NCBI GenBank assembly: GCA_023666615.1
Contig: JAMPBQ010000005.1
Coordinates: forward strand, 17,188 to 81,187
Direction: 5' to 3'
Origin: Clostridium sp.
GTDB taxonomy: Bacteria; Bacteroidota; Bacteroidia; Bacteroidales; Muribaculaceae
Length of the DNA stretch: 64,000 nt
The translations under genes were made by a program, and so were the position numbers. The notes under the pieces are model-generated. The model saw only the letters and a program-made list of their open reading frames with translations, did not search any database and was not told the DNA's origin. Positions within the stretch are counted from its first letter, which is position 1; every line of letters starts with the position of its first letter. Below are positions 1 through 8,040 of this stretch, one piece after another.

Positions 1-151
1 AGTAAGCTCCTACGTAGAAGCCGAGGACACCCGCCCGCAGACCGACATCGCCGAGCTCAACGCGCGCATAGCGCGCATCGTAGAGCGCGAAAACGCCCTG
101 CGCGCCGAAATCGACGCCATCATCCGCCAACTCGAAGCCGAAACAATATGA
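1..151 (+). CDS. hsdM: Type I restriction-modification methylase subunit HsdM, C-terminal end (partial)
   Basis: The frame open from base 2 ends with TGA at 149-151 and encodes about 49 residues of charged alpha-helix (starts VSSYVEAEDTRPQ, ends RQLEAETI). Such a coiled, Glu/Arg-rich tail is usual at the C-terminus of Bacteroidales HsdM, which transfers a methyl group from S-adenosylmethionine to adenine. The catalytic part lies upstream of the window. The stop overlaps the start of the next gene in an ATGA, so the two are probably translated together. The hsdM call rests mainly on position ahead of hsdS and hsdR. Confidence 0.7.
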   Translation, partial: VSSYVEAEDTRPQTDIAELNARIARIVERENALRAEIDAIIRQLEAETI

Positions 152-1161
152 AAGATTTTATTTCTGAAATAAAACACATAATTGACCTATCACGAGCAAA
201 TGCCATCCGATCGGTAGATTTCTGCCGAGTGCAAATGTATTGGCAAATCGGGCGACGGATAGTGGAAGAAGAACAAGGCGGAAACGCCAGAGCTGAATAT
301 GGGACAAAACTATTGCAGAACCTTGCAAAGGAGTTAGAACCCGAATATGGAACAGGATTTTCATACCGCCAACTAAATTTCAGCCGTCAATTTTACTTGG
401 AATATCCAAAAGTGAACGCACTGCGTTCACAATTCAACTGGACACAATATCGCTCACTTATTCAAATAGATGATAAGGATAAGCGCGAGTACTACGAGCT
501 AGAAACCGCCAACAATAATTGGACGGCACGAGAACTTCAGCGACAGATAAATTCACTTCTCTACGAGCGTCTGTTGCTTAGCAATGATAAAGAGTCAGTC
601 CTTGCTGTGGCCCGACGCGAACGACGACCTCAATTGCCAACCGAGATTATCAAGGACCCAATGGTGCTCGAATTCCTTGGGCTGAAACGTGATACAGCCT
701 ATTACGAAACAAATCTGGAAACAGCCCTTATTGAACATCTTCAGGAATTCCTTCTTGAACTCGGCAACGGCTTTACGTTCGTGGCCCGGCAAAAACGTCT
801 GCTCATAGAAGATGACGAACTTTTTGCTGACCTCGTGTTTTATAACCGCCTTATGCGCTGTTTCGTAGTCATTGAGCTTAAAACACACAAAGCCAGTTAT
901 GATGATTTGGGCCAATTGCAAACCTACGTCAACTATTATGACCGCTATGTAAAAACCAACGATGAGAATCCTTCCATAGGGATTTTGTTGTGCACCGAAA
1001 AGAACGATACCCTCGTAGAACTCGCTCTACCCAAGGATAACAAAACAATCTTAGCATCAAAATATCAACTGTACTTGCCGACAGAACAACAACTTATCGA
1101 TGAAGTCAACAAAGTACGCCAACTCGTTGCCCAAAACAAAAAGGAGAATACCGATGAGTAA
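148..1161 (+). CDS. PDDEXK nuclease domain protein, DUF1016/YhcG family
   Basis: The protein has 337 residues. An N-terminal DUF1016 domain (about 1-150, with YWQIGRRIVEEEQ and FSYRQLNFSRQFY) precedes a PD-(D/E)XK fold. The likely metal-binding residues are the Asp in ELFADLVFYN and Glu/Lys in VVIELKTHK, around residues 228-250. Family members are predicted nucleases often found inside or beside type I restriction loci; their role there is not settled. The gene overlaps hsdM by 4 bp and hsdS by 8 bp, so it is part of the operon. Base composition is more A+T-rich than hsdR, which suggests a separate origin for the 5' half of the locus. The family call is firm; the function is open. Confidence 0.88.
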   Translation: MKDFISEIKHIIDLSRANAIRSVDFCRVQMYWQIGRRIVEEEQGGNARAEYGTKLLQNLAKELEPEYGTGFSYRQLNFSRQFYLEYPKVNALRSQFNWTQYRSLIQIDDKDKREYYELETANNNWTARELQRQINSLLYERLLLSNDKESVLAVARRERRPQLPTEIIKDPMVLEFLGLKRDTAYYETNLETALIEHLQEFLLELGNGFTFVARQKRLLIEDDELFADLVFYNRLMRCFVVIELKTHKASYDDLGQLQTYVNYYDRYVKTNDENPSIGILLCTEKNDTLVELALPKDNKTILASKYQLYLPTEQQLIDEVNKVRQLVAQNKKENTDE

Positions 1162-2455
1162 ATTGCAAGAACTAATCACCCGCCTATGCCCTGATGGGGT
1201 ACCATATAAAGCTTTAGGAGAAGTTGGAACTCTTACGAGAGGAAATGGTCTTCAAAAGAAGGATTTTACAGAAAGAGGAGTAGGATGTATACATTATGGC
1301 CAAATTTATACCTACTATGGCACATATACGTCAGAAACAAAATCTTTTGTATCATCTGAATTAGCCAAGAAACTTTTGGTCGTTGAGCCAGGTAATCTTA
1401 TTATAGCATGCACAAGTGAAAATGTTGAGGATGTAGGAAAAGCCGTCGCTTGGATTGGAAATTCGAATATTGTTACTGGTGGACATAGTGTTGTTTTCAA
1501 ACACTCTCTAAATCCAAAATATGCAGCATATTTTTTCCAGACAGAATGTTTCTTCCTCCAAAAGAAAAAGTATGCATATGGCGCAAAGGTTATAGATATT
1601 AAGCCTGATGATCTTGCAAAAATCAGGATTCCAGTTCCGCCGATAGAGGCGCAGGAGGAGATAGTTAGGATACTTGACAAGTTTTCGGACTACGCAGCGG
1701 AGCTGCAAGCGGAGCTGCAAGCGGAGCTGCAAGCACGTAAAGAGCAATATGAATATTATCGCAATCTTTTACTCACCTTCAGTCCCTCCGCCTGCGGCTG
1801 CGGGACCGATGGTGAGCAAAAGATTGACGTAACTACACCCCCCCCAGGTAGTTACAAAATTGTTTGGAAACCATTTGAAGAGATTTTTGAAATGCGTAAT
1901 GGTTATACACCTTCCAAAAACAACCCCGACTTTTGGGAAGGGGGCACTATTCCCTGGTTCCGCATGGAGGATATTAGGGAAAATGGTCGCATATTATCGG
2001 ATTCAATTCAGCATATTACACCACAAGCCGTTAAAGGCAAGGGACTTTTTGAAGCGAATACGTTTATTCTAGCCACCACGGCCACCATCGGTGAGCATGC
2101 ACTTATAATTGCTGATTCGCTTGCGAATCAGCAATTTACGAACCTAAAGGTTCGTAAATCGCTGAGTGATAAATTTCTGACGAAATTTATCTATTATTAC
2201 ATGTTTGTTGTGGATGAATTTTGCAAGAACAATACGAATGTCTCAGGCTTTGCCTCTGTGGATATGGGAAAATTGAAAAAGATGCCTATCCCCATCCCTC
2301 CGATTGAGGAGCAGGAGCGGATAGTGGGGATATTGGATAGGTTTGAGGCGTTGGTGAATGACTTGGCAGAGGGTTTGCCGGCGGAGATTGCGGCCGTCCG
2401 CGAGCAGTACGAGTATTATCGCAACAAACTTTTAACATTCAAAAAAATTAGCTAA
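1154..2455 (+). CDS. hsdS: Type I restriction-modification specificity subunit HsdS
   Basis: HsdS recognises the target DNA for the methylase-nuclease complex. The start at 1154 is chosen over in-frame 1100 because AAGGAG lies just upstream and MSKLQELITRLCPDGV is a typical HsdS opening. The 433 residues hold two target-recognition domains, each followed by a conserved helical spacer (PPIEAQEEIVRILDKF and PPIEEQERIVGILDRF, both ending in EQYEYYRN.LLTF). Spacer 1 has three AELQ repeats, residues 182-193. The inter-domain linker has a long inverted repeat and a C8 tract, and recognition domain 2 has three consecutive perfect hairpins. These features could alter specificity. The reading frame is intact here. 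Confidence 0.95.
   Translation: MSKLQELITRLCPDGVPYKALGEVGTLTRGNGLQKKDFTERGVGCIHYGQIYTYYGTYTSETKSFVSSELAKKLLVVEPGNLIIACTSENVEDVGKAVAWIGNSNIVTGGHSVVFKHSLNPKYAAYFFQTECFFLQKKKYAYGAKVIDIKPDDLAKIRIPVPPIEAQEEIVRILDKFSDYAAELQAELQAELQARKEQYEYYRNLLLTFSPSACGCGTDGEQKIDVTTPPPGSYKIVWKPFEEIFEMRNGYTPSKNNPDFWEGGTIPWFRMEDIRENGRILSDSIQHITPQAVKGKGLFEANTFILATTATIGEHALIIADSLANQQFTNLKVRKSLSDKFLTKFIYYYMFVVDEFCKNNTNVSGFASVDMGKLKKMPIPIPPIEEQERIVGILDRFEALVNDLAEGLPAEIAAVREQYEYYRNKLLTFKKIS
1697..1732 (+). repeat. Three tandem 12-bp repeats (AELQ codons) in the hsdS spacer
   Basis: The 12-mer GCGGAGCTGCAA occurs three times without a mismatch, in frame, and encodes AELQ-AELQ-AELQ in the helix between the two recognition domains. 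In EcoR124-type enzymes, gain or loss of a four-residue repeat at the same place changes the spacing between the half-sites. Confidence 0.95.
1762..1826. repeat. Long imperfect inverted repeat at the hsdS domain linker
   Basis: Arms of 16 bp at 1762-1777 and 1811-1826 pair with one mismatch; inside them GTCCC and GGGAC pair again. The hairpin spans the end of the first conserved spacer (LLLTF) and a short Cys/Gly-rich linker read as SPSACGCGTDGEQK. It lies wholly inside the coding frame. Confidence 0.85.
1838..1845 (+). repeat. C8 homopolymer tract in hsdS
   Basis: Eight consecutive C bases encode part of TTPPPG at the start of the second recognition domain (codon 229 onward). A change of one base would end the protein after one recognition domain. 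Confidence 0.9.
2107..2191. repeat. Three consecutive perfect hairpins inside hsdS
   Basis: Hairpin 1 has 14-bp arms at 2107-2120 and 2123-2136 with a 2-nt loop. Hairpin 2 has 12-bp arms at 2134-2145 and 2148-2159 with a 2-nt loop. Hairpin 3 has 10-bp arms at 2168-2177 and 2182-2191 with a 4-nt loop. All are mismatch-free and fall within the coding region for residues about 318-346. Confidence 0.95.
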
Positions 2456-2460
2456 CTTTG
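2453..2460 (+). promoter_or_regulatory. Putative -7 box TAACTTTG
   Basis: TAACTTTG overlaps the hsdS stop codon and matches the Bacteroidetes -7 consensus TAnnTTTG. It would start a transcript of the four-helix-bundle gene and hsdR whose leader contains the first 9-bp repeat array. No clear TTTG -33 box was found. Confidence 0.45.
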
Positions 2461-2476
2461 TGGCAAACTAAGGCAC

Positions 2477-2546
2477 TTTTAAGGCCTTTAAAGTCTTTAA
2501 GGTCTTTAGGGTCTTTAGGGTCTTTAAAGTCCTTAAAGTCCTTAAT
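2477..2546. repeat. 9-bp degenerate tandem repeat array 1 (TCTTTAAAG type)
   Basis: About seven or eight copies of a 9-mer varying around TCTTTAAAG, TCTTTAGGG and TCCTTAAAG fill the gap between hsdS and the next gene. The same unit recurs at 3140-3213 and, in opposite orientation, inside hsdR. Confidence 0.9.
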
Positions 2547-2593
2547 CCTCAACAAGAGCTGATTTATTCCATCACACTAAAACATCCTTGATT

Positions 2594-3139
2594 ATGGGTG
2601 AACTTATCAAGCGCTCTGGCGATTACAAAAAGCTGCTAAGCTATCAAAAAGCTGATGCCATTTATCAAATCACATTCGATTTTTGCTCACGCTTCCTACA
2701 GAAAGGCGACCGCACCATCGACCAGATGGTACAAGCCGCGCGCAGCGGCAAACAAAACATTATCGAGGGCTGTGCAGCTGCCGCCACTTCCGCAAAAACT
2801 GAAATTAAGCTTGTGAATGTTGCCAAAGCCAGCCTTAAGGAACTACTTGAAGATTACGAAGATTACCTCAAAACACGCGGACACACACAGTGGGAGAAGG
2901 ACAGTGTGGAATACGAAGCCATGCGCAGCCTGGGATGTACCCACAATGACGCCGAATTTTTCATGAAACTCACCGCCACTCGCCCCGCCGAGACGATAGC
3001 CAACATGGCAATAATTCTCATTAATCAGGCAGATTATCTGCTCTTCAGACAGCTTGAGCGCCTTGAAAAGGATTTCCTTGAAAATGGCGGCTTTTCAGAA
3101 AGGATGTCAAAACTAAGAAAAGACAAGAGAGGCTACTAA
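2594..3139 (+). CDS. Four-helix-bundle suffix domain protein
   Basis: The 181-residue protein is mostly alpha-helical with no signal peptide. The segment from TIDQMVQAARSGKQNIIEG to KASLKELLEDYEDYLK matches the four-helix-bundle proteins related to the ORF in 23S rRNA intervening sequences, and the extended C-terminus fits the suffix-domain subgroup. Homologues are common next to restriction loci and in diversity-generating systems; a nucleic-acid or protein scaffold role is inference. ATG 2594 is preferred to an upstream TTG at 2588. The gene is bracketed by two arrays of the same 9-bp repeat, so it may have entered as a cassette between hsdS and hsdR. Confidence 0.8.
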   Translation: MGELIKRSGDYKKLLSYQKADAIYQITFDFCSRFLQKGDRTIDQMVQAARSGKQNIIEGCAAAATSAKTEIKLVNVAKASLKELLEDYEDYLKTRGHTQWEKDSVEYEAMRSLGCTHNDAEFFMKLTATRPAETIANMAIILINQADYLLFRQLERLEKDFLENGGFSERMSKLRKDKRGY

Positions 3140-3213
3140 TGTCTTTAAAGTCCTTAATGTCCTTAAAGTCTTTAATGTCCTTAATGTCTTTAATGTCCTT
3201 AATGTCCTTAAAA
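3140..3213. repeat. 9-bp degenerate tandem repeat array 2 (TCCTTAATG type)
   Basis: About eight copies of 9-mers such as TCTTTAAAG, TCCTTAATG and TCTTTAATG fill the whole space between the four-helix-bundle gene and hsdR. No other leader sequence remains before the hsdR start. Confidence 0.9.
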
Positions 3214-3221
3214 GATTTTCT

Positions 3222-6200
3222 ATGAGCAAATATGATTTAGTCAGCGAGAATCCGCAATCAACGGTGGCTGCGGAGTTCGAGCCGGGATACTACAGCGCCG
3301 CGCAGTACCAGAGCGAGGCTGAGCTGGAAATGGATTTCATCGACAGGCTAAAGCGCCAGGCCTATGAGTATCTGCCCATTAACTCCGAAAAGGAGCTGAT
3401 AGCCAATCTGCGGCGACAGCTGGAGCACCTCAACGGCATCGCTTTCGAGGAAAAGGAATGGCTCGACTTCTTCACCGAGCACATCGGCAACCCCAACATG
3501 GGCATCGTGGAGAAGACGAAGACCATCCAGGAGGACAATGCGAAGGCATGGACGCGCCCCGACGGCTCGCTGGCCAACATCTCCCTCATCGACAAGGTCC
3601 AAATCCACAACAACCACCTGCAGGTCATCAATCAGTACACGCCGCAGGGCGGCGCCTACGAGAACCGCTACGACGTGACCATCCTCGTCAACGGCCTGCC
3701 CTTGGTGCATGTGGAGCTGAAGAAGAGGGGCGTGAGCCTGAAGGACGCCTTCAACCAAATCGACCGCTACCAGCGTGATTCCTTCTGGGCCGGAAGCGGA
3801 CTGTATGAGTTCGTACAGATATTCGTAATATCCAACGGCACGCTCACAAAATATTACAGCAACACCACCCGCGACGCCGTGAGCAAGGCCAATCAGAAGG
3901 CCGGCCGAGGGGCAGGAAAAAAGCAGACGTCGAACTCCTACGAATTCACATCGTACTGGGCCACGAAGGACAATACCCCGGTGTACGACCTGATGGACTT
4001 CACCCAGACGTTCTTCTCCAAGCACACCCTGCTCAGCGTCCTCACGAAGTACTGCGTATTCACCTCCGAGAACCTTCTTCTGGCCATGCGCCCCTACCAG
4101 ATAGCCGCCACCGAAGAGATACTCCTGCGCATAAAGACCTCCACCAACGCCCGCACCTACGGCAAGCGCGAAGGCGGCGGATACATATGGCACACCACTG
4201 GCTCGGGCAAGACGCTCACCTCATTCAAGACAGCGCGCCTGGCCTCGCGAATGGACGAAATCGACAAGGTGCTCTTCGTCGTGGACCGCAAGGACCTCGA
4301 CTACCAGACGATGCGCGAATACGACCGCTTCGAGAAGGGAGCAGCCAACTCCAACGGCTCCACCGCCGTGCTGAAGCGGCAGCTCGACGACCCCAACGCT
4401 CGCATCATCATCACCACCATTCAGAAGCTCTCCAATTTCATAGGGCGCAACTCCCAGCACAAGGTCTACGGCCAGCACTGCGTGCTGATATTCGACGAAT
4501 GCCACCGCTCGCAATTCGGCGACATGCACAAGGCCATCGTAAAGAAATTCAAGAAGTACCACATGTTCGGCTTCACCGGCACCCCCATATTCCCGGAGAA
4601 CTCCCCCGGCATCCGCAATGTGGAATTCACCACCACCGAAGGCACCTTCGGTGATCAGCTGCACTCCTACACCATAGTCAACGCCATCCGCGACCAGAAC
4701 GTGCTGCCCTTCAAGGTGGACTACATCCGCACAATGCATGAAGAGGAGGAAATCCTCGATGAGCAGGTGAGCAACATCGACCGAGAGCGCGCCCTGATGG
4801 CCCCCAAGCGCATAACCCTGGTGTCGAAGTACATAATGGAGCACTTCGACCAAAAGACCCGCCGCGACGCCCGCAGCTACGAATTTTCCCGCACCATAAT
4901 CCCCAAAGACCTTAAGGACTTTAAAGACCTTAAAGACCTTAAGGCCAAGACTCGCCTTACTGGATTCAACTCCATATTGGCCGTGGCCTCAATCCCATTC
5001 CTGAAACTGTACTACACCGAGCTGAAGAAGCAAAACGAGCTGCGGACGCCTGACAAGCGGCTGAAGATAGCCGCCATATTCAGCTATGCCCCCAACGCCG
5101 ACACTGAGGATGAATCGCCCGAGGATACCGCAGGCCTGGACCAGCCCAGCCGCCAATTCCTGGAAATGTGCATCGCCGACTACAACGCCATGTTCGGCAC
5201 AAGCTACGACACGTCGGCAGACAGATTCCAGAACTACTACAAGGACCTGTCCCTGCGCATGAAGAACCGCGAAGTGGACTTGTTGATTGTGGTGAACATG
5301 TTCCTCACCGGCTTCGACGCTACCACGCTGAATACCCTGTGGGTGGACAAGAATCTGCGCCACCACGGCCTTCTGCAGGCCTACTCGCGCACCAACCGCA
5401 TCCTCAACTCCATCAAGGACCATGGCAACATCGTGTGCTTCCGCAATCTCGAAAATGCCACCAACGACGCCTTGCGCATGTTCGGCGACCCCAACTCCTG
5501 CGGCCTGATCCTGCTGCGCACCTTCGACGACTATTTCCAGGGCTACGACGATGAGCTGGGCAAGCACCACCCCGGATGGAAAGAGCTGATGGAAGAGCTG
5601 ATGACCAAATTCCCCCTTGGCGCTCCCCCGCTGGGAGAGGCCGCGGAAAAGGAATTTATACGCCTATTCGGCACGATACTGCGCGCCTACAACGTGCTGT
5701 CAACCTTCGACGAATTCGCAGCCAACCACATAATATCGGATGATGATTTCCGCGACTACCGCGGATTCTACAACGAGCTTCACGACAAATACCGCCCAAA
5801 CAGAGGCCAGGCCGCCAACATCAACGATGACCTCGTGTTCGAGATGGAGCTGATGAAGTCGATTGAAATCAACATCGACTACATCCTCTTCCTCATTGGC
5901 CAGATGGACGGCCATGCCGACCATGACCGTGAAATCGTGATTAAGACCATTAAGAGCGTGGAGGCATCGCCCGACCTCCGCAATAAGAAGGAGCTAATAC
6001 AGGAATTCATCGAAAAGCACACGCCGGAGAAAGACGTGCATGACCAGTGGCATGAATTTGTGCGCCAGAGTCAGCGAGAGCAGATTGAGGAAATCATAGC
6101 CTGCGAGAACCTGAAACGCGAACCGACGTTCGATTTTATTGGCCAATCGTTCCGCGAAGGCGAAGTGAAGGAGAATGGCACAGCCATAGCCGAGATTCTG

Positions 6201-6332
6201 CCACCGATGGGGCTCTTTGGCGGAGCGGGCGTCAAACGCTCGGAAAAGAAGAAAACGGTGACCGCCAAACTCAAAGAATTCTTCGACCGCTTCTTCGACA
6301 TCTCCGGCGGGGAATTTTACCGGCCAGAATAA
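3222..6332 (+). CDS. hsdR: Type I restriction enzyme translocase/nuclease subunit HsdR
   Basis: HsdR moves DNA with ATP and cuts it when HsdM-HsdS meets an unmodified site. The 1036-residue protein has an N-terminal PD-(D/E)XK nuclease (RYDVTILVNG and VHVELKKRG, residues about 150-169), Walker A IWHTTGSGKT (about 322-331), a DEAD-like box IFDECHRSQFGD (about 425), FGFTGTPIF, and the second helicase lobe with FLTGFDATTLNTLWVDK. Residues about 562-575, KDLKDFKDLKDLK, are encoded by a 9-bp tandem repeat between the two helicase lobes and look like an insertion. G+C is clearly higher than in the upstream nuclease and hsdS genes. The frame is intact. Confidence 0.97.
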   Translation: MSKYDLVSENPQSTVAAEFEPGYYSAAQYQSEAELEMDFIDRLKRQAYEYLPINSEKELIANLRRQLEHLNGIAFEEKEWLDFFTEHIGNPNMGIVEKTKTIQEDNAKAWTRPDGSLANISLIDKVQIHNNHLQVINQYTPQGGAYENRYDVTILVNGLPLVHVELKKRGVSLKDAFNQIDRYQRDSFWAGSGLYEFVQIFVISNGTLTKYYSNTTRDAVSKANQKAGRGAGKKQTSNSYEFTSYWATKDNTPVYDLMDFTQTFFSKHTLLSVLTKYCVFTSENLLLAMRPYQIAATEEILLRIKTSTNARTYGKREGGGYIWHTTGSGKTLTSFKTARLASRMDEIDKVLFVVDRKDLDYQTMREYDRFEKGAANSNGSTAVLKRQLDDPNARIIITTIQKLSNFIGRNSQHKVYGQHCVLIFDECHRSQFGDMHKAIVKKFKKYHMFGFTGTPIFPENSPGIRNVEFTTTEGTFGDQLHSYTIVNAIRDQNVLPFKVDYIRTMHEEEEILDEQVSNIDRERALMAPKRITLVSKYIMEHFDQKTRRDARSYEFSRTIIPKDLKDFKDLKDLKAKTRLTGFNSILAVASIPFLKLYYTELKKQNELRTPDKRLKIAAIFSYAPNADTEDESPEDTAGLDQPSRQFLEMCIADYNAMFGTSYDTSADRFQNYYKDLSLRMKNREVDLLIVVNMFLTGFDATTLNTLWVDKNLRHHGLLQAYSRTNRILNSIKDHGNIVCFRNLENATNDALRMFGDPNSCGLILLRTFDDYFQGYDDELGKHHPGWKELMEELMTKFPLGAPPLGEAAEKEFIRLFGTILRAYNVLSTFDEFAANHIISDDDFRDYRGFYNELHDKYRPNRGQAANINDDLVFEMELMKSIEINIDYILFLIGQMDGHADHDREIVIKTIKSVEASPDLRNKKELIQEFIEKHTPEKDVHDQWHEFVRQSQREQIEEIIACENLKREPTFDFIGQSFREGEVKENGTAIAEILPPMGLFGGAGVKRSEKKKTVTAKLKEFFDRFFDISGGEFYRPE
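4905..4944 (+). repeat. 9-bp tandem repeat array 3, in frame inside hsdR
   Basis: Four 9-mers (AAAGACCTT, AAGGACTTT, AAAGACCTT, AAAGACCTT) plus a partial copy encode alternating KDL and KDF. They are the reverse complement of the units in the two intergenic arrays of the same locus. Confidence 0.92.
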
Positions 6333-6396
6333 ACGATTGAGCGCAGCGGCGGCATGCCATTCTCGCTATTCTTATTGGATAGTCGCAAAAAAATCG

Positions 6397-6404
6397 TATC
6401 TTTG
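6397..6404 (+). promoter_or_regulatory. Promoter of the mla operon
   Basis: TATCTTTG fits the -7 consensus TAnnTTTG, and TTG at 6375-6377 sits 19 bp upstream as a partial -33 box. The start codon of mlaE is 30 bp downstream. Confidence 0.65.
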
Positions 6405-6434
6405 CAGACATAACCCCCAAATGGCGAAAAAGAA

Positions 6435-7184
6435 ATGACACCAATGGAATCCATAGCCAATTTTGGCAGATATTGCATATTCATGACGAGGGTCTTCGCT
6501 GTGCCCGACCGCTGGCGCGTGTTTGGGCGCAGGACCGTGGCCGAAGTGTCGAAGCTTGGCATCGACTCCATCCCCCTTGTAATCATCATATCGATATTCA
6601 TAGGCGCGGTGATTGCCATACAGATGCAGCTCAACATAGCGTCTCCCCTCATCCCGGCCTACTCCGTGGGCTTGGCCACGCGCGACATTGTGCTCTTGGA
6701 ATTTTCCAACTCCATCCTGTGCTTGATTCTCGCGGGCAAGGTGGGGTCGAACATAGCCTCGGAGATAGGCACTATGCGGGTGACCGAGCAGATTGACGCC
6801 CTAGAGATAATGGGCGTAAACTCCGCCAACTATCTTGTGCTTCCGAAGGTGGTGGCGCTGGTGCTGTTCATGCCCGTGCTTGTGATTCTTTGCATGGGCA
6901 CGTCTATTTTGGGCGGCTACTTGGTGGCATTGGTCACGGACTTGATTACGGTGTCGAAGTATGTCTATGGCCTCCAGGCGCTGTTCCAGGAATGGTACAT
7001 TTGGTACGCGCTGATCAAATCGCTCTTCTTCGCGTTCATCATCGCATCGGTGGCGTCCTTCTTCGGCTATTACGTAAAGGGCGGCGCGCTTGAAGTTGGC
7101 TCAGCCAGCACCAAGGGAGTCGTGACAAGCTCCATCCTGATATTGCTATTCGACGTCTTACTCACCAAACTTCTGCTGCAATGA
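6435..7184 (+). CDS. mlaE: MlaE-family ABC transporter permease
   Basis: This is the inner-membrane permease of the Mla phospholipid transport system, which keeps outer-membrane lipid asymmetry. The 249 residues hold about five hydrophobic segments, and the family core is visible as LAGKVGSNIASEIGTMRVTEQIDALEIMG (conserved cytoplasmic loop, about residues 98-127). Length is usual for the family. The gene overlaps mlaF by 4 bp (ATGA), forming a two-gene operon. The substrate-binding MlaD partner is not in the window. Confidence 0.93.
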   Translation: MTPMESIANFGRYCIFMTRVFAVPDRWRVFGRRTVAEVSKLGIDSIPLVIIISIFIGAVIAIQMQLNIASPLIPAYSVGLATRDIVLLEFSNSILCLILAGKVGSNIASEIGTMRVTEQIDALEIMGVNSANYLVLPKVVALVLFMPVLVILCMGTSILGGYLVALVTDLITVSKYVYGLQALFQEWYIWYALIKSLFFAFIIASVASFFGYYVKGGALEVGSASTKGVVTSSILILLFDVLLTKLLLQ

Positions 7185-7978
7185 TTGAGGTAAAAAATGT
7201 GACAAAGTCATTCGACGGGCGCACCGTGCTGCATGACATCAGCACAGATTTCTACACGGGGAAAGTGAACCTTATAATCGGGCAGAGCGGCTCAGGCAAG
7301 ACCGTGCTGATGAAATCGCTGGTGGGGCTTCTGCGGCCGGAAAAGGGCAAAATCCTTTTTGACGGCAGGGACATCATCACTATGGACGCCAAGGAAATTA
7401 AGAACCTGCGCAAGGAGATAGGCATGCTCTTTCAGGGCTCGGCGCTTTTCGACAGCGAGACGGTGCTGGGCAACGTGATGTTTCCGCTGGTGATGTTCAC
7501 CGACATGTCACCGGCCGAAATGAAGGACAGGGCAATGTTCTGCATAGAACGCGTCAACCTGCTTGGCGCGGAAAACAAGTACCCCTCCGAAATATCGGGC
7601 GGCATGCAGAAGCGCGCGGCCATAGCCAGGGCCATATCGCTTAACCCCAAGTACCTTTTCTGCGACGAGCCCAATTCCGGCCTGGACCCGCGCACGTCGA
7701 TCTTGATTGACGAGCTGCTGATTGACATTACCCATGAATACAATATGACCACCGTGATAAACACGCACGACATGAACTCAGTGCTAGGCATCGGCGAGAA
7801 CATAGTGTTCATCTACAAGGGACGCCGCGAATGGGTGGGCGACATGAAGAAAATCTTCGCCACCGAAAGCAAGGCTCTCAATGACTTCGTGTTCGCCACA
7901 GATCTGTTCCAGGAAGTGAAGGAATACATCCTAAAACACGGATTCACCGCCAAGGGCGCCGCTCGCCGAGGCGACTGA
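7181..7978 (+). CDS. mlaF: MlaF-family ABC transporter ATP-binding protein
   Basis: This cytoplasmic ATPase drives the MlaE permease. Its 265 residues show Walker A GQSGSGKT (about 34-41), the ABC signature ISGGMQKRAAIARA, Walker B YLFCDEPNSGLDP and the switch His in INTHDMNS. The Asn in DEPNSGLD, in place of the commoner Thr, occurs in Bacteroidetes Mla ATPases. The start overlaps the mlaE stop, so the two are translationally coupled. Confidence 0.94.
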   Translation: MIEVKNVTKSFDGRTVLHDISTDFYTGKVNLIIGQSGSGKTVLMKSLVGLLRPEKGKILFDGRDIITMDAKEIKNLRKEIGMLFQGSALFDSETVLGNVMFPLVMFTDMSPAEMKDRAMFCIERVNLLGAENKYPSEISGGMQKRAAIARAISLNPKYLFCDEPNSGLDPRTSILIDELLIDITHEYNMTTVINTHDMNSVLGIGENIVFIYKGRREWVGDMKKIFATESKALNDFVFATDLFQEVKEYILKHGFTAKGAARRGD

Positions 7979-8040
7979 AATTCCCACATCCAAGGCTTCT
8001 GATTGACTTTAAGGGCTTTGGCTTAAATAATTGAAAAGAG

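Noticed and set aside
1154-2455. Invertible hsdS shufflon
   Set aside because: No second hsdS copy and no recombinase gene lie in the window. The inverted repeats are local hairpins, not distant arms.
3348-4193. 281-codon antisense open frame over hsdR
   Set aside because: Same strand-shadow effect in a G+C-rich gene; repetitive Val/Gly/Leu composition without a domain.
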